A stretch of 64,000 bases of DNA from Calliphora vicina (Eukaryota; Arthropoda; Insecta; Diptera; Calliphoridae), in contig NC_088780.1 in NCBI RefSeq assembly GCF_958450345.1, positions 152,998,726-153,062,725 on the forward strand. Direction: 5' to 3'. The stretch's first letter is position 1. Each line of letters starts with the position of its first letter. Made by a program: the position numbers and the translations under genes. The notes below the pieces were generated by a model, which did no database searches, was not told where the DNA came from, and worked only from the letters and a program-made list of their open reading frames with translations. This document shows positions 32,800 through 46,300 of the stretch, one piece after another.

Positions 32800-35640
32800 T
32801 TATTTATTAGAATAACATATGACATTTAAGGGTATAAAAATAAAAAAATACCTCTATGCTTGTTAAAATAATAAAAATAATTGTTTTTGAATAAAGCTAT
32901 ACTTGTGATAGCGAACGCTACACACTTTGAACATCAAAATAAAACTTCAACTGCAGTTATTATAAGTATGAATTTTATTAAAAGCCAGTAAATTTTAATT
33001 TGAATAAACATTTGTAGACACTTGATTAATAATTTAGGCACAAGAACGCGACATCTGACCACGAACTAATTCAAACGAAAAAATTACAGTTAACCAACAA
33101 ATTATTTTGTAATATATCGAGGCTCCAGTGTCTCTTCCCACACATTTAACATGTTAAATGCAAATAAAGGCTACGAAAATATGAATTAAACTCATTCGTA
33201 TAATTATTTGACAGGATAAAAAGGAGGGAAAATATAACGCGTTTTTATGTAAATTAACAAAGAAAAACTACCAGAGGAAAAGAAAGCACATAAACTGAAA
33301 TCAACTTTAAGCACGTTATGCGTTTGTGGTGGTAGTTTGGGGCAAAAATTAAAACCATTTTTATAACTTTTGTGACGAAATTCCTTAGTTAAAGACTTTT
33401 TGATAATAATTATTCGTTCGTTACCGTGTGTAACTATCAGTCATGTTTTTGTCATGCCTTTAACTTTAATTTGAACATGATAACAACACAAACGTTTCGT
33501 GTAAATTACACAAACGTTTGCTGTACTGTTTTTTATAGCTGTTTAGTGTCAAAGGTAATTAAGTGATAGAGAAAACCGCAAACAAATTACTAAAAATACA
33601 AGTAATAAAGTCATTGACTGGCAGAGGAGTGATAGTGTGTTACATTAAACAGACAAGGAGTGTTTGTAATTGTTGCTTGGGTGAAGGGAAACAAATATTA
33701 ATAAGTTATTAAGATACTTTTGGAACCTTTATTTCATTTCCATTTGTTTTATATTTCAATAGGGCCACTTATTTGCTTTTCTTAGTGTTATCAAGCACAA
33801 AAACAATCTCTTGTGAAGAAAACAAATTTTGCTAATAAATTATTAGTGGTTCTTCTAGTTTTTACACTGTGTGCATTTAACCATACAATCTCAATGACCC
33901 CAGGCTGATGAACATTTCCTTTCCAGAGGAACAGAGATGGCCTGTGCTAGTTGTTAGATGTCATGATATACTGTCATATTGTCATTTTATGGTGTTTACT
34001 TGACTTGTAGTGCACTTTGTACATTTACCATTATGAGTTGCAGAAGTTAAAGCAGCACAAGCCATCACCAGAAAGAAATGAAGAAAATGGAAATAATAAT
34101 AAGTGAAATGAAATGCGTTTAAGCGTTAACGAATTAAAGGTGGCCAAATGTAACTGCAAAAGAATAATATATACAGCATACTTTAAGGAGTAGCTAATAA
34201 AGAGAAGAATAGCATATTATGCAGGTATAAGAAACATTTTGAGAAGTGTCAGCAGCTTTTTTATTTAAGGTTTATTTAAATGGCCACCTTAAAAATATAT
34301 ATATCTTTATATATTTTCCTATTTATTCCGGTCACTATGCAACTCCTAGTATGCACATAATAAACGGCTGGCAACATGAATTGAGTACATTAAAATAAAC
34401 TTTTTCTTTATTTTTGCTTAAATTCCCCACATTTCATCAGTTTGTTTTTTCTATTATTAAAAATCCTACTCTTTTTTTTGCTTTTGTTTGCAGTTAATGT
34501 CACACAGCATAAACATTTCATTAAACATTATTATTATTTTATTTTTTTATTTGCTTCTTTCGGTTTTTCTTTTCACTTTTTTTTTTAATTCCAAAGAAAA
34601 AGCCTTTTAGCCAAAAGCTTTGTTTTTATTTCATTTTTCAAATATTTTTGTTTGTATGTACTTATATTTATGGCTAAAAGCTTTGATGATTGTAGGGATT
34701 GGCAAGAGTCAGCCTTTAAGTATGCTATAAATAATATTAATTGCAGAAATAAAGGATCCCAGCTGTTGTCTATCATTTAGTGTGACTATTGGTTACAGAA
34801 CTTGCAAGGTGTCTAGTTATTTTAAAAAGAGCATGTCCTACGCAGGGGATCAATTGTCCCTGACAGTTACAATGAGGCTGTCTGATAGCTGGCCCTAAGT
34901 AGTCAACTCATTGGATTCACTTACCGGTTACATGGAGTCAGTTACTTTACTAGCTACATAACTGGTTATTTGATCAGCTACATAACTACATATTCCGATA
35001 AAAAGAGATCAAATAACCATTTTCTTATTAAAAAACCTTCCTCCGACAACTCTCCATTATATGACTTATGTTAAAAATAACTACATTATTTACTAAAGTG
35101 CAGCACACAATTAACATTTACTTAAATTGACGTATTTACCCTCATATTTTTTATGTTGGGTTTAAAACAAGATATAACACTGTAAATAAATCCAGTGCGG
35201 CCACTTTTATGAAAAATATAGTTTTTTGGGAACATACATATTTTCCTTGTTTTAGAGTTTCGGTGTTTAAATAAAGACAATAGCAAAATTTAACGACCCA
35301 TTGAGTGAACGATTTTTTTATCTTTATCAATTCCAAATTTTATTACGATATCTTATTTTGTGTGCATTATAGATATTTTCCGGATTATGTTTTTTATGAG
35401 AATTATGGACCGATCCTACCAAAATATAAAATACTTATTTCGATTGAGTTATATTCAAAGAGGGCCTTATGTGGTAGCTATGGTAAATTATGAATCGATC
35501 TTAATAAAATTTAGATGTTTGAATTACAATGTGTGTAATTTTTTTAATCATGGAAATATAACCATATAACGGACACCACTACGTGATAAAAGACCAAACA
35601 AAAAAAGACTCGTGTCTCCCAGTTTTGCCCAAAGTCATAT
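32800..35640. other. Intron-like DNA, no gene seen
   Basis: Only short chance ORFs. 34855-35000 is one member of the diverged GTTACATGGAG...CTACATAACT repeat family. 35390-35530 resembles DINE-like GACCGAT...CCTTATGTGG blocks in reverse. A TTTCCTTTCCAG acceptor-like site near 33935 has no donor nearby. Confidence 0.45.
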
Positions 35641-36760
35641 AGTTTATTTTATTAATTTTTGCAAAAAAGTTATAATTTTCTCAGGCTCATATCTTTTAAA
35701 ATGTTTGGAATTTTGATTTACTCTCTGAGGCAAAGTTGTAGCCCTTGTCATAAAGAACAAGAATTAAGAATATATAAAATCAAAAAACTTCATCTTTAAG
35801 ATCTAAATCGCAAAAATTATTAAAAAATTCGAAATAAATTAGTATGCTTTAGTTTATAATAACACGGTGTTAGCGTGGGTTATAGGTCTTGCTGAGTACA
35901 CTACAAATTGTCTCTAAAAATTTCAGAAACACCCTCAAATTCAGAAGTTATTCTGAAAAAACCGTTTTCAGTGATGTTCGTCGACTTATCGACCTGTAGC
36001 TTAGTCAGTTTTTGTTCGACTTTAAATTTTTTAACGGGTTTGAAAAGAAAACTGATTACCCATTAAAATTACATGCATTTTTTGATACATTTTTAAGTTA
36101 TAAGTATTGTTTTTGTTAAGAATATCTAAAAGAAAAACAAAATTTATCAACTTTTTTGATTTTAGTCGCTTTTAATTGCTTATTTTGATATGAAAGTTTA
36201 TAAAAATTTATACCAACATATATAGAAAATTTTGTTCTTAACAAAACATGGTTTTAATTATTCAAATCGTAGGAGAATTCTAAAAGTTATTCAACTTTTA
36301 ATTAACACCATTTTTAAAAATAAACAAAAAACTGCAAAAAAATATTTGAATTTACAAGGTAAATTTTTTCGAACTTTTTTCAAAAAAATTTAATAACTTC
36401 TGCAACTGTAAATCGATTTTATCAAGTAATATCTCATTTTTTCCCATATAAAGTTGCCTTTAAAACACTGTGCAAAAAATAATAGGTTTTCATAGAAAAA
36501 AATTAAATTAACTATTGTTGAATATGAAAAATTACGAAAAAAAATAAAAATAAAGTGATACTTTTTATAAAAACTTACGCAATTTTTTTTTATATACATT
36601 TTCTGCATAAATTTTATGAAAGCTTAATTCTTTGTTTATCCATAATTGTTTAAAATTTTAAAATCGGTCTAAAAATGTGTGAGTTGGAGGTACTAAAGTA
36701 CTACGACCTACCCTAAAACAGTTTTTTCACAATATCTCAAAATTTTTGAAGGTGTTTCAA
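35641..36760. repeat. Unclassified AT-rich repeat-like block
   Basis: Long runs of TTTTT/AAAAA frame islands such as GTTCGTCGACTTATCGACC and ACTACGACCTACCC, a texture typical of decayed fly transposons. No second copy in this window and no ORF, so the assignment is weak. Confidence 0.3.
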
Positions 36761-37892
36761 AATCTTTGAAAACAGTTTTAGTATGTCCTCACCTAGGCCT
36801 ACAACCCCCATTAGGTCGCTTTTCAAGTTCTGACAAAAAGTGTCATTTTGTAGCAGAGTGTAATTTAATCGTTTACTTGCTGGGAATTTTATTTCAATAC
36901 ATACTTAAATATTTTAAAGATTTAAGGAAATTTATGAAATTTTCGGGAGTGGAGCTGATTGTGAGAACTTATTTCAGTCGAGGTTTATCTGGATAATAAG
37001 TGCTTTAATCTTATTCGGAGATGGCAGTTGTGTGTGGGCTGGGAGGAATATTTGAACGAATTGTCGATAGGCTTGGTTATTCTCGCAATAAAGATGTGCT
37101 CAAATAAAACTTGAGCCAGTCTAATGTATATATGTGTGTATCTGCAAATGTCGGTGTGTTAGTAACTAAATATAGGATTTAATTGAAAACTGATTGTGGC
37201 ACATGGTATTTCCAGAATATATACCAACTATTTTTACTGCCTTTTTGTGAGTTTTTCTGCCTGTATTTTTTTTCTCTCTCTTCACATTTCACCTGAAACT
37301 GGCGTAATTTTTTAAAAAAAGGACACAATCCAAGAATACTCGAATACAAGGGGCAAATACTATAACGTTGTTGTTGGTAGGCCATTGCATTGCATGAATG
37401 CATTTTCTCAAAACGATTATCACCGACATTCCTTCTATGGTTGGCTGTTTTTTTTTTCTTTTAGTTTCACCCAAAGATTTTTTCCATTTTCTTCATTTTA
37501 TTTTCATTATTTTAACTTTGTTTTTTGTTGCATTTTATGGGCAGGTGAATGGAAAATGCTTATTGTTGTATTATATGGCTGTTTGTTAGAGAAATTAAGA
37601 GATTGCAAAAAACATAAAAAATTAAATGGTCATAAAATTTTTTGTTTTTGTTAAATTAATGTAGAGTAATCGTTATTAAAATTGTTGCATAAATGAATGG
37701 AATTTTTTTTTAATTTTTTATATGCCAGACATTTCTTTGTTAAGAACTGAGTTTACATTTTTTCAATGAAAACTCAGGTGTATATTAGAGTGTTCCCAAA
37801 AAATTTTTTTTTGGAATTTCGGAACGCATACCCTCTAATTGTTATATATATATAAAACTATAGTTAAATACAATCTTTCTATCATGATTGTA
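36761..37892. other. No gene seen
   Basis: Includes a plus-strand ORF at 36766-36996 and overlapping ORFs at 37.2-37.6 kb on both strands. None has a recognisable domain or flanking splice signals. Confidence 0.4.
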
Positions 37893-38790
37893 ACCCGTGC
37901 CGACTTGCGATTTAGTTTTGTGGTGCATTTACAAGGGGAAAAAAATGCAATTTTTTCAGTTTTTGTAAAAATTTTACCATTAAATAATTACTTTTGCAAT
38001 TTAATTTAAAAGAATCGATATGTGTACGTAATTGTCGTTCTAATAAGATATAAAACACAAAAATTGGTTAAAAAATGTTAAAGTTATTGAAAAATCGCCA
38101 GGCCATTAACGTGTCTCAGGCCACTAGAATAAGAAACGTAAGAACAAAATTAACATATTTTGAGAAATATTAAAATAAGAGCGTATTTTTACTTAAAATA
38201 TATCCATATTTATTTGTAAATGAGTTTTTATACTCATAGGATACCGTTAACCTATTCGCAGGTATGACCAAAAAAAAATATTTTTTTTAACGGCAGTTTC
38301 AAAACTCCAATTTCAAATTTTTAAAAATTTTGTTAAACAAATTTCAGAATTTTTTGATCATCACTTGGGGATTTATTGTCAACATAATAGGGAATAAAAA
38401 TGTGAAAAAATTATGTCAATACTTCCTATACTTTTACCGTACCTGCGATTTAAATTTTGCGATTTTCGAGAAAAACTAATTTTTTGGCCATATTTTGGCG
38501 AATGATCCGAATTTCCTTACTGTTATAATTTTTAAGTAAAAGCTATTCAGAATATTATAGTCCATGTAATTTTAAATATAGTCTGAAAGTTTTACTAAAA
38601 TCGGAAAACGTCAACCATTAAATCAAAGGTAAAATTTTTCAATATTTGGAATTTCTCATGGAAAAATAGCGAAATGTTATATATTTTTGGTCCGATTTTG
38701 ATGAAACTCAAGAAAAGTATAACATGAAGTCTAGTATTTATAATAATAGCACAAAAATTAAAATTAACCCTTAATAGCACTTGTATATAC
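37893..38790 (+). mobile_element. Fold-back element copy B, unoccupied site
   Basis: Aligns with 21766-22568 and then, without a gap, with 23868-23910 of copy A. The sequence CTAGTATTTATAATAATAGC spans the TA (38744-38745) where copy A holds the DD37E transposon. The right arm is missing, so this copy is truncated. It ends at a small TATACACT inverted simple repeat (about 38783-38818). Confidence 0.85.
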
Positions 38791-38869
38791 ACTGTATATA
38801 CACTCTAGTGTATATACAGTAGGATGGCGTTTGTTTTGCAATTTTTTGAGTTTCGAATGCTGAAATTGT

Positions 38870-39020
38870 GATCACATGAACTAATTTAATGGTGATCGGT
38901 CCACAATTGTTCATAGCTTCCATATAAGGAACACTTCAGAAAAAGACTCACGAAAATAAATTACTGAAATTTTAAAAGAAAAATGTTTTTGCTAATTTAC
39001 TCAGGGTATTATATGTTGAT
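38870..39020 (+). mobile_element. DINE-like fragment (short subfamily)
   Basis: Matches 57.87-58.0 and 63.57-63.7 kb through ATGGTGATCGGTCCACAATT, GCTTCCATATAAGG, AAATTTTAAAAGAAAAATG and GGGTATTATATG. Truncated at both ends. Confidence 0.6.
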
Positions 39021-40316
39021 GAGCCATTTCGAGTCACTGTGTGTCGATGGTTAAACGAATTCGCTTATGGTACTGCAAAAAATTATTTTGCATAGGTTGA
39101 CCAAAATTAATTGATGTTGTGCTAGAACTCATGCAGCTTGTTATGTGACTTAGTTTAATCTAACATAGAACTAGTCAGGTAATTGGTTCATAGAAGATAA
39201 GGGAAATTTGTACCTTTTAAAAACTTTGTAACAGATCACTAAACTAACCTGAATGCACTAAAACAATTTGCTCCTGAAGTAAATATGTACTCCTTATATA
39301 AAATATTTATTTTAGTTAAAACGTTTTTAAATTTATTTTTTTCCCCCACATCCAGCAAAGGTGTTTTAAAGCAAAGCTGTCAAAATCATGTGTGGTGTGG
39401 TACATTGTTATTTTTTGGATTTTTAAAACATGTAATAAACATGTCCGCACAACATGATGTGACAATTGTTAATACAATACAATACAAGACTATAAAAAAG
39501 GATTTTCTTTTTGGGTTTTGCACACCATAGTTTTTGTTGTTTTTATTTGTGAAAAATCTCTCTCAATATTGACTGGCGTAACAAGCTTGAATACAAATTT
39601 TACGATATAAAAATTTTTGATTGATGTTTATGACATTTTTATTTGGTACAAACTAACGTATACAACTTAACACCACCAACCACATCGTCACACATCATCA
39701 TCTCACCACCAGAGAACATCATAATTCTTGTTAACGCCGTCGGTATTATTACGCCTCATCCACATTGTCATCATTGTATAGAAAATAAAATTCAGACATG
39801 TTCATGTTGTTTATGATTTTCGAGATTTTTGTGAAAACATTTTGTTAATTATGATCAACAATGTTGTGTGTGTGGGTGGCTGACTGGCTGGGGTAGGATA
39901 ATTTTGTGAATTCCTCTACAATTGTTTGTTTTAGTGATACTGATTTTTAGAAACATACATTTCCATATTTCACGCTAATCACATTAAGAAAATATAATGA
40001 CAAATAAAAAAAACCGCTTATTAAAATTTTACTTTTTCTAACTTTATAAGTAATAAAATATGCCTAATTACTTTTCATATTTATATCACGATCTTATGAA
40101 ATATTTTTATCAACAACGATATATAGTACGAAACAAAAAAAATCACGATTACTGATAAATTTTTAATTTGATTTTGTTAATATTCTAATGTCTTGTTCCT
40201 GTACCACGATGGTTCTATTTAAGCAAGTGTCTAAAAATTTGAATTCAAATTAAATTTTAGTGAATTTAACTAAAAAAGGCTGCAGATAATAATCACACTA
40301 AACATATTGGCCCATA
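39021..40316. other. No gene seen
   Basis: 39120-39260 may belong to the same diverged repeat as 34.9 kb (ACTAGTCAGGTAATTGGTTC). 39650-39800 has CACATCATCATC tracts. No coding evidence. Confidence 0.4.
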
Positions 40317-40898
40317 ATCATAGTCAGAAATAAAGAATACTTTAAGAGAATTAAACTCGACTTTACTCAAGAGTGGACTTTAGGTCTATCATAGACAAGT
40401 TAAAGTATACTTCTGACGTTAAAGTCGACTCTAAATATAAAACTAGCTGAAGCTGTTATTAACTCGTTTAACAACAGCATCAGCTGTTTTTCACCAAGTA
40501 AAAAAGTTCGGCAGAAAGTAAAAAATGTTTAAGTTACAAGATATTGGTAGAGATTTTGCAATTATTGATAAAATTTAGTTATCAATAAAATTAGTACCAA
40601 AATATTCTAATTATTATATTCATCTTATATATTTCATTTTCCCACAACAAACAACTTTTTTTCTTTTCTTTTCGGGACGGTTACTTTTATTGTTTACCTT
40701 TTTTTTTTAAATTTTGTATGTCAGCTGTTCAGCGTTGCCACTTGTCTGTATTTTGTTGTATATTGTATGAAAACATGTTCTACATAATTTTGACTTTAAT
40801 TTTGACTATAGTTGCAAAATAATTAAAAGCACGTTTTTATTTTAAAGTTGTTTCTAAAAAGAACCGACTTTAGTGTTTGACTATGATTATGGGCCATT
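40317..40898. mobile_element. GGCCCATAATCATAGTCA TIR element
   Basis: GGCCCATAATCATAGTCA near 40319 pairs with its complement at about 40878-40894. The ~580-bp interior has no ORF. The flanks (TATT on the left, ATTATT on the right) do not give a clear target duplication. Non-autonomous, superfamily unknown. Confidence 0.6.
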
Positions 40899-41368
40899 AT
40901 TAAGAATTTCAAAAACTGTCGCGTTCGTTATCGTTAGTCAATTTTATTTAAACATTTTTTAATTGTTTTGCATATTTCACTTATTTTGCACTTTTTCGAT
41001 GTTAACAAAGGGTAAAATTGTTCGCTGTCATCTAAATCCCATTACTGAACATTTCAGCAAAATTGGATAGTGTTTAGATGTTGGTCATTTTATTTGAAAA
41101 TATATTCTAATTAAAAATAGTTTTTGTATTTTATTGATGTTTAAATATAAAATACTAAAATTATCTAACATCAGTCTGTCTGTTGAAATCAATTTTCTGA
41201 AGACCCCAGATATCTTCTGGATCCAAATCTTCAATAATTCTGTCAGACATGCTTTCGAGAAGTTTGCTATTTAAAATCGGCAAAATCGGTCCACAAATGG
41301 CTGAGATATGAGGAAAAAACCAGGACAACCTCGCTTTTGACCAATTTTTCACCGGTATCTGGATTACT

Positions 41369-41860
41369 AAGTCATTAATATAGACAATATGGATATCTAA
41401 TGATAGATATTTCAAAGACCTTTGCAATGACGTATATAAAACCATAGTAGGGTCAAAATCGGAAAAATATTTTTTAACCCGATTTTTATTTTTTTACCAA
41501 AAGTTTTTTTTGTTTTTTTGCTGGCTACAAGGCCAACCAGTTGCTATCTAAGCAGTACAGTATCAACAAATGGCGGCGCTAAAACTGACGTAAATAACAG
41601 GCTCAATAAAGCGAGAGCGACATTAGGAAGACTACATGTGTAAAGTCTACTCTGTTTTATGGAAGTGAAACCTGGTTAGTATGGAACATCATCACACCTG
41701 GTTAGTATGGAACAAGTCATTAATATAGACAATATGGATATCTAATGATAGATATTTCAAAGACCTTTGCAATGACGTATATAAAACCATAGTAGGGTCA
41801 AAATCGGAAAAATATTTTTTAACCCGATTTTTATTTTTTTACCAAAAGTTTTTTTTGTTT
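41369..41860. repeat. 147-bp identical direct repeats around an RTE scrap
   Basis: 41369-41516 and 41714-41860 are identical as far as read, both running from AAGTCATTAATATAGAC to a GTTTTTTTTGTTT end. Between them lie about 197 bp of RTE-like 3' coding sequence. Inside that, CACCTGGTTAGTATGGAAC also occurs twice. Confidence 0.85.
41517..41713 (+). mobile_element. RTE-like LINE 3' coding fragment
   Basis: Reads TNGGAKTDVNNRLNKARATL and then KSTLFYGSETW, the segment that follows the reverse-transcriptase domain in RTE-type LINEs. It continues the ORF that ends at 45641 in the larger copy (shared ACAAGGCCAACCAGTTG and ACAAATGGCGGCGCT). Confidence 0.75.
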
Positions 41861-41990
41861 AATATTAAAAAAAAAAATTGAAAAAACAAAAAAAAATATT
41901 TTAAATTAAAAAAAAAATTAAAAAATTTTTTTTTCCAAAAAATGAAAAAACTGCAAAAAAAATAAACTTTGTTTACCTAAAAATATTTAA

Positions 41991-44520
41991 AATTTCGGCT
42001 TAAACAAAATTGGATTGAAATATATTTTGAATGAAGAAAAAAGTAAATTTTGGAAAATTTTGAGTTGCTACGTTATTGTGTTTAGTGTGCAGTATGCAAA
42101 ATGTCTTTTGAGTAATAACAAGAAAGTAAGAAACTCTTTTATTCGCCTGTTAAACATTTTTCATATAAAAATTTTAAAATCAAATTTATGAAAATTTTTA
42201 TATAAATTAGTTTATATTTATTTTTGCAAACGCTTCATTAATTATGCCATAGATTTGTTTAACACATATGCATACATAATCTAATGTATGCAAAAGAAAT
42301 ATTTTACTTAAACAAAATTTAAAAATCATTGCATACTTTAAGACTTACATAACAAATCGATCATTCAATTTGGTAAAAGGAAAAACTTATCTTTATAGAA
42401 AGAAGCCTTTATTCAAATTTAATCGTCTTAAAGCTCTTATTGCCATCATTCGTATAATTCTTATTTTACTTTTATGCTCAAACTATTAATTACTTAAATT
42501 TCGTATAAAGAAAGCATCTTAGGTTTAAAATTGTTGTAAGAGTCAATTTCTTCTTTTTAAAGGAATTGGAAAGCCAAACTTTTCTATCTAATCTATCAGT
42601 TTGAATAAAAATAACGTTTATTTAAGTAGTAATAATTTACACAGCTTTCAGTATTCTTAAAAATTTAAATGAGGAAACTCAAGAACATTAAAAAATGTAA
42701 GAAAAATTTTATGTAATTAGTAAGACAATTTTTCGTCTTTTGTGGTTCGGTGTTATGGAAAATAAAAAAAGTGTACGAATGTCGCGTTCTTGATCATGGA
42801 AATCAACTTAACATACTTTTGATGAATGAGACAAAAGTACGTTTTGTTAAAAATTAAATTAAAAAGTAAGTTATTTATGTGCTGTACGTTTTGTTAAGCA
42901 CCAATGTTTTTAGAACCCATTTACTTAGTAAAAAAATTGTGCTAACCTGATTGTTTCTACAAGATTTCAACCCAAATATTATAAAAATACCAAAAAACCA
43001 ATTTGTCAAAAAAGGCGAAAAAATTGTGAAATTATTATTATTACTATAAATAATGCAAATGCCGCATTTTTCAAACCCTTAATTATTTAATACTAAGCCA
43101 AGCCTCCATAATAAACAACTATTCTAAGTGGAAAAACCATACATGTTACCCTAAAACACATTTATGACTGCATTTTAAGCTAATATAAGACATTAAGGCC
43201 ACAGACTAACATATGATGCCATGTTGCTCTTAACAATAACAAGCTAAACCTCAAAAACTGTAAAGCAGTTTTTCGTGAAAATGTGCAGACAGGCATTAAG
43301 GTTGACATTATAAAAACAAACTTCATTAGAAAATGTACTAACAGCTGTATTATATTAAAACTCAATTCAAGAGTTAAATTTTCTAGAAATTTACCTAGAA
43401 AAACTGATATTAATTAAAAGTTTTTAATCTTTTAATAATGTTACCCATTTTTAAAGAATCATAATCATTAGTAGTAGCAAACATTTGTTGTTGCTATTGA
43501 AATGTATACTTTCTCTAAACTTTCTCCCAACATCACCATTGTTACAATAGCTTGTTATTGATATTTTAATTTTGCCATTATTATTTTTTCTTTTAGTTTT
43601 AACTCTTTTCAAATATATGTATGTAAGTAAATACTTACCAAACAGTACGTTCAAAATAAATTAAAAGTTTTTAATCCTTCAAATTTAGTCTCATGGATAA
43701 AAATCAAAGCACACAAACAAACAGCCCTTAAGACATTTGGAGAATTTAAAACTCAAACTTCCGCTAAACAACAATAATCGTAAACACTAGTTAAACCTCT
43801 GTTTAACTAATGTATTGTTGTTTTTGTCTGTCGTTTTTATTCGTACTTTGTTGCTGGTTTTAAAATTTTGTTCGTAATTTTTTTTGTTATAAATGTTGTT
43901 TTTGTCATAAATTGAAAATTGTTCTTGTTGAGTTGTTGTTTTTCTGTTGCTACTATTATTGTTTTCAATTTTTTTTTACATCAACAGCTGTCAAAAAGTA
44001 AAATTTTTTTCCTGTGTTCGGGATAATATAAATTTTGGAAACATTTTAATAAAAATCTAAAAATATTTTGTTGGGAAAAGTTTGGTTTTTTTGTAGCGAA
44101 GTAATAAAATAGTGGGGGTGTTTAAGAATGTATCATGAAGGTGTGCGTAGAGTGAAGTTTTAGTTGACAAATATGAATTGAAATTGAGACAATGAAATGC
44201 TGTTTGCTGCTTTTATAATTTTCCAGCCAGAATTATAAAATTCGGTCATTAATAGTATGGATCAAGCTTAGCTTCGGTTTGAGTCAAGGTTTTTTTAGCA
44301 AAAAATAATGCTTAGTGAGCATACGAAATTCACTTTTTTACATTTTCTCCTCAAGTCACGCGATATCAATGGCTGTCAAACACAAACTAAATGACTCAGA
44401 TTGTTCATGTAATGACAGAAGTCAATTGATAGATGTCACTGTTGACAGGAGCACTGTTGCCCTTTCAATTAAGAGTCAAGGAAATATTAAGAAATGCCTT
44501 TTTTTACAATATCTTTGACG
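41991..44520. other. Intron-like DNA, no gene seen
   Basis: Short AT-rich ORFs only. 43780-44000 has GTTGTTG/TTTTTGTC tracts. No transposon ends or splice-bounded exon recognised. Confidence 0.45.
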
Positions 44521-44539
44521 TGCTTTCGCAATTTATATT

Positions 44540-45875
44540 TTATATGGTTGATAATACGATCTGCTGATTGCAGTGGTGCGTTGTTAACGAACAATGATAC
44601 ACAGACACAAAGATGTAGAGAACATTTCGAAGAAATTAGTAACATCACCATGGATGCAACTACTAATGACAACGAAATTGAAAACACAGCCCTGCAGAAA
44701 ATATCCTAAGAATATCAAGCATCCCCCCTGTGTAAGTGAGATTAAGGAGGCCATCGGGAAGTTAAGAAATAACAGGGCAGCAGGCGAAGATGAAAACCAG
44801 CTGAAATTCTTCGTGCTGACATCGAAACCACAGCTGAACTTCTACGACAACACATCACATCAGTCTGGGAGAAGGAAAGGCTACCTCCAACTTGGAAGAA
44901 TGGCATCATCGTAAAGTTACCGAAAAATGGCGACTTGAAAGATTGTAACAACTGCAGAGGAATTACTCTGCTTAACACCATATACAAGATACTAGCAGTC
45001 ATAATACAGAGAAGGCTTGAAATTAAAACGTTTCCCTCTAAAAGGGAGCTGCGTAGACCAGGCTAACACTCTATGCATTATAATAGAACAATCTCTAGAA
45101 TGGCGTACTCCCCTGTACCTACTGTTAGTAGATTTCAAGAAAACCTCTGATACCAGCAGACGGACTTCCCCAGAAAATAAATCGAATCATCAGAGCTATG
45201 TACGAGGCTGCAGAACTATCAGTTCTTCACAACGGGAATATAAATCAACCATTTCATACAAATGCTGGAGTAAAACTAGGATGTCCCATATTACCTCTGC
45301 CATTCACTATAGTGCTGGATGACATCATGAGTGAAGTCTGTTCAGAGAGAAGAGGAATAACATGGAAACTCTCACGTCAACTCGAGGATTTGAATTATAG
45401 GGATGATATTTGTCAACTATCGCATAAGATCTCCAACATGCAAGTAAAGATAGATGATTTGGATGTTGGACTTGAGATAAATATCAAGAAAACGAAAGCT
45501 ATGAGAATCAATAACGTTAGCACCGATAACATCATGCTACAAGGCCAACCAGTTGAATACGTAGAATGCTTATGCTATCTAGGCAGTAAAGTATTAACAA
45601 ATGGCGGCGCTGAAACAGATGTAAATAACAGGTTCAAATAAAGGATTGACTATACTATCAGAAAGAATCCTGACAGTATAACAAGGATGGAAGTGGAATC
45701 CTCAAGGCTCAGAAAGCCGTGGTCGGTGCAAGATACTCCATGAACTAGGACAGTGCAATCTTACATTGGAAGACTCGAAAACAACTAAATCAAATCGGTT
45801 AAGATGGACAATCTTTGTGGTAGCCCAAGAAAGGGAAATGCAGATAAAAAAAAAAAAATATATATATATATATAT
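44540..45875 (+). pseudogene. RTE-like LINE, 5'-truncated, frameshifted
   Basis: Fragments in two to three frames give, in order, the linker (TQTQR...EHFEEISN), EIKEAIGKLRNNRAAGEDE, VWEKERLPPTWKNGIIVKLP, NCRGITLLNTIYKILA, VDFKKTSDTS (palm motif A; family usually DFKKAFD), AGVKLGCPILP (usually GVRQGC.LSP), LEDLNYRDDICQLSH (usually FADDI) and CYLGSKVLTNGGAETD. These are reverse-transcriptase motifs of the RTE-type endonuclease-RT family. The endonuclease is missing. The 3' end is an A-run followed by (AT)n at 45848-45875, like RTE tails. Altered catalytic residues and frameshifts make it inactive. Confidence 0.85.
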
Positions 45876-45879
45876 GGAG

Positions 45880-46300
45880 GATTTCATGTCAAGTGAACCA
45901 ACTTTTGAAACCGATGTCTTTCGATCGGGATGAAACTAGCATCAAAGTTGTTATTTGATAGTAATTTAGACACAATTTTTCAACAAGATCGATCAAGAAC
46001 TCTTTGAGTTAGAGGGGGTCAAAATTTGAGTTTTGGTCAAACTGGTATTTTTTCTTGTCCATGTAACTAATTAAGCATCGTTCTTAGCAAAATTTGTTCC
46101 AATTAGATTAGAAGATATCTATCATAATAGATAATTTGTAACTCAAGACATACAATTTTGACTTTCTGTTTCAAAACAAATTTTTAGATTTTTCCTTAAT
46201 GAGCTTTTTGGTTGCTAAGTAGGGTGGATATATATCAAAATAAATGTTTTGTAACTCATATTTTTTTTGGCTTACTTTTGCACTAACATTTGACTACCCC
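45880..46300. repeat. Unclassified repeat-like block
   Basis: Begins GGAGGATTTCATGTCAAGTG directly after the LINE tail. It has the mixed GC-island and T-run texture of fly dispersed repeats but no second copy here. No ORF. Confidence 0.3.

Larger units (their letters stand above)
41161..41990 (-). mobile_element. INE-1/DINE-1-like copy, minus, interrupted
   Basis: The reverse complement matches 27.07-27.6 kb (TCTGAAGACCCCAGATATCT, then GACATGCTTTCGAGAAG). An RTE scrap sits between two copies of its own 147-bp segment. Noncoding. Confidence 0.7.

Noticed and set aside
33920..33990. Exon starting after TTTCCTTTCCAG
   Set aside because: The acceptor-like site is followed by stops and no donor within a plausible distance.
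45848..45875. Independent AT microsatellite
   Set aside because: It directly follows the A-run at the end of the RTE-like LINE and is better explained as its 3' tail.
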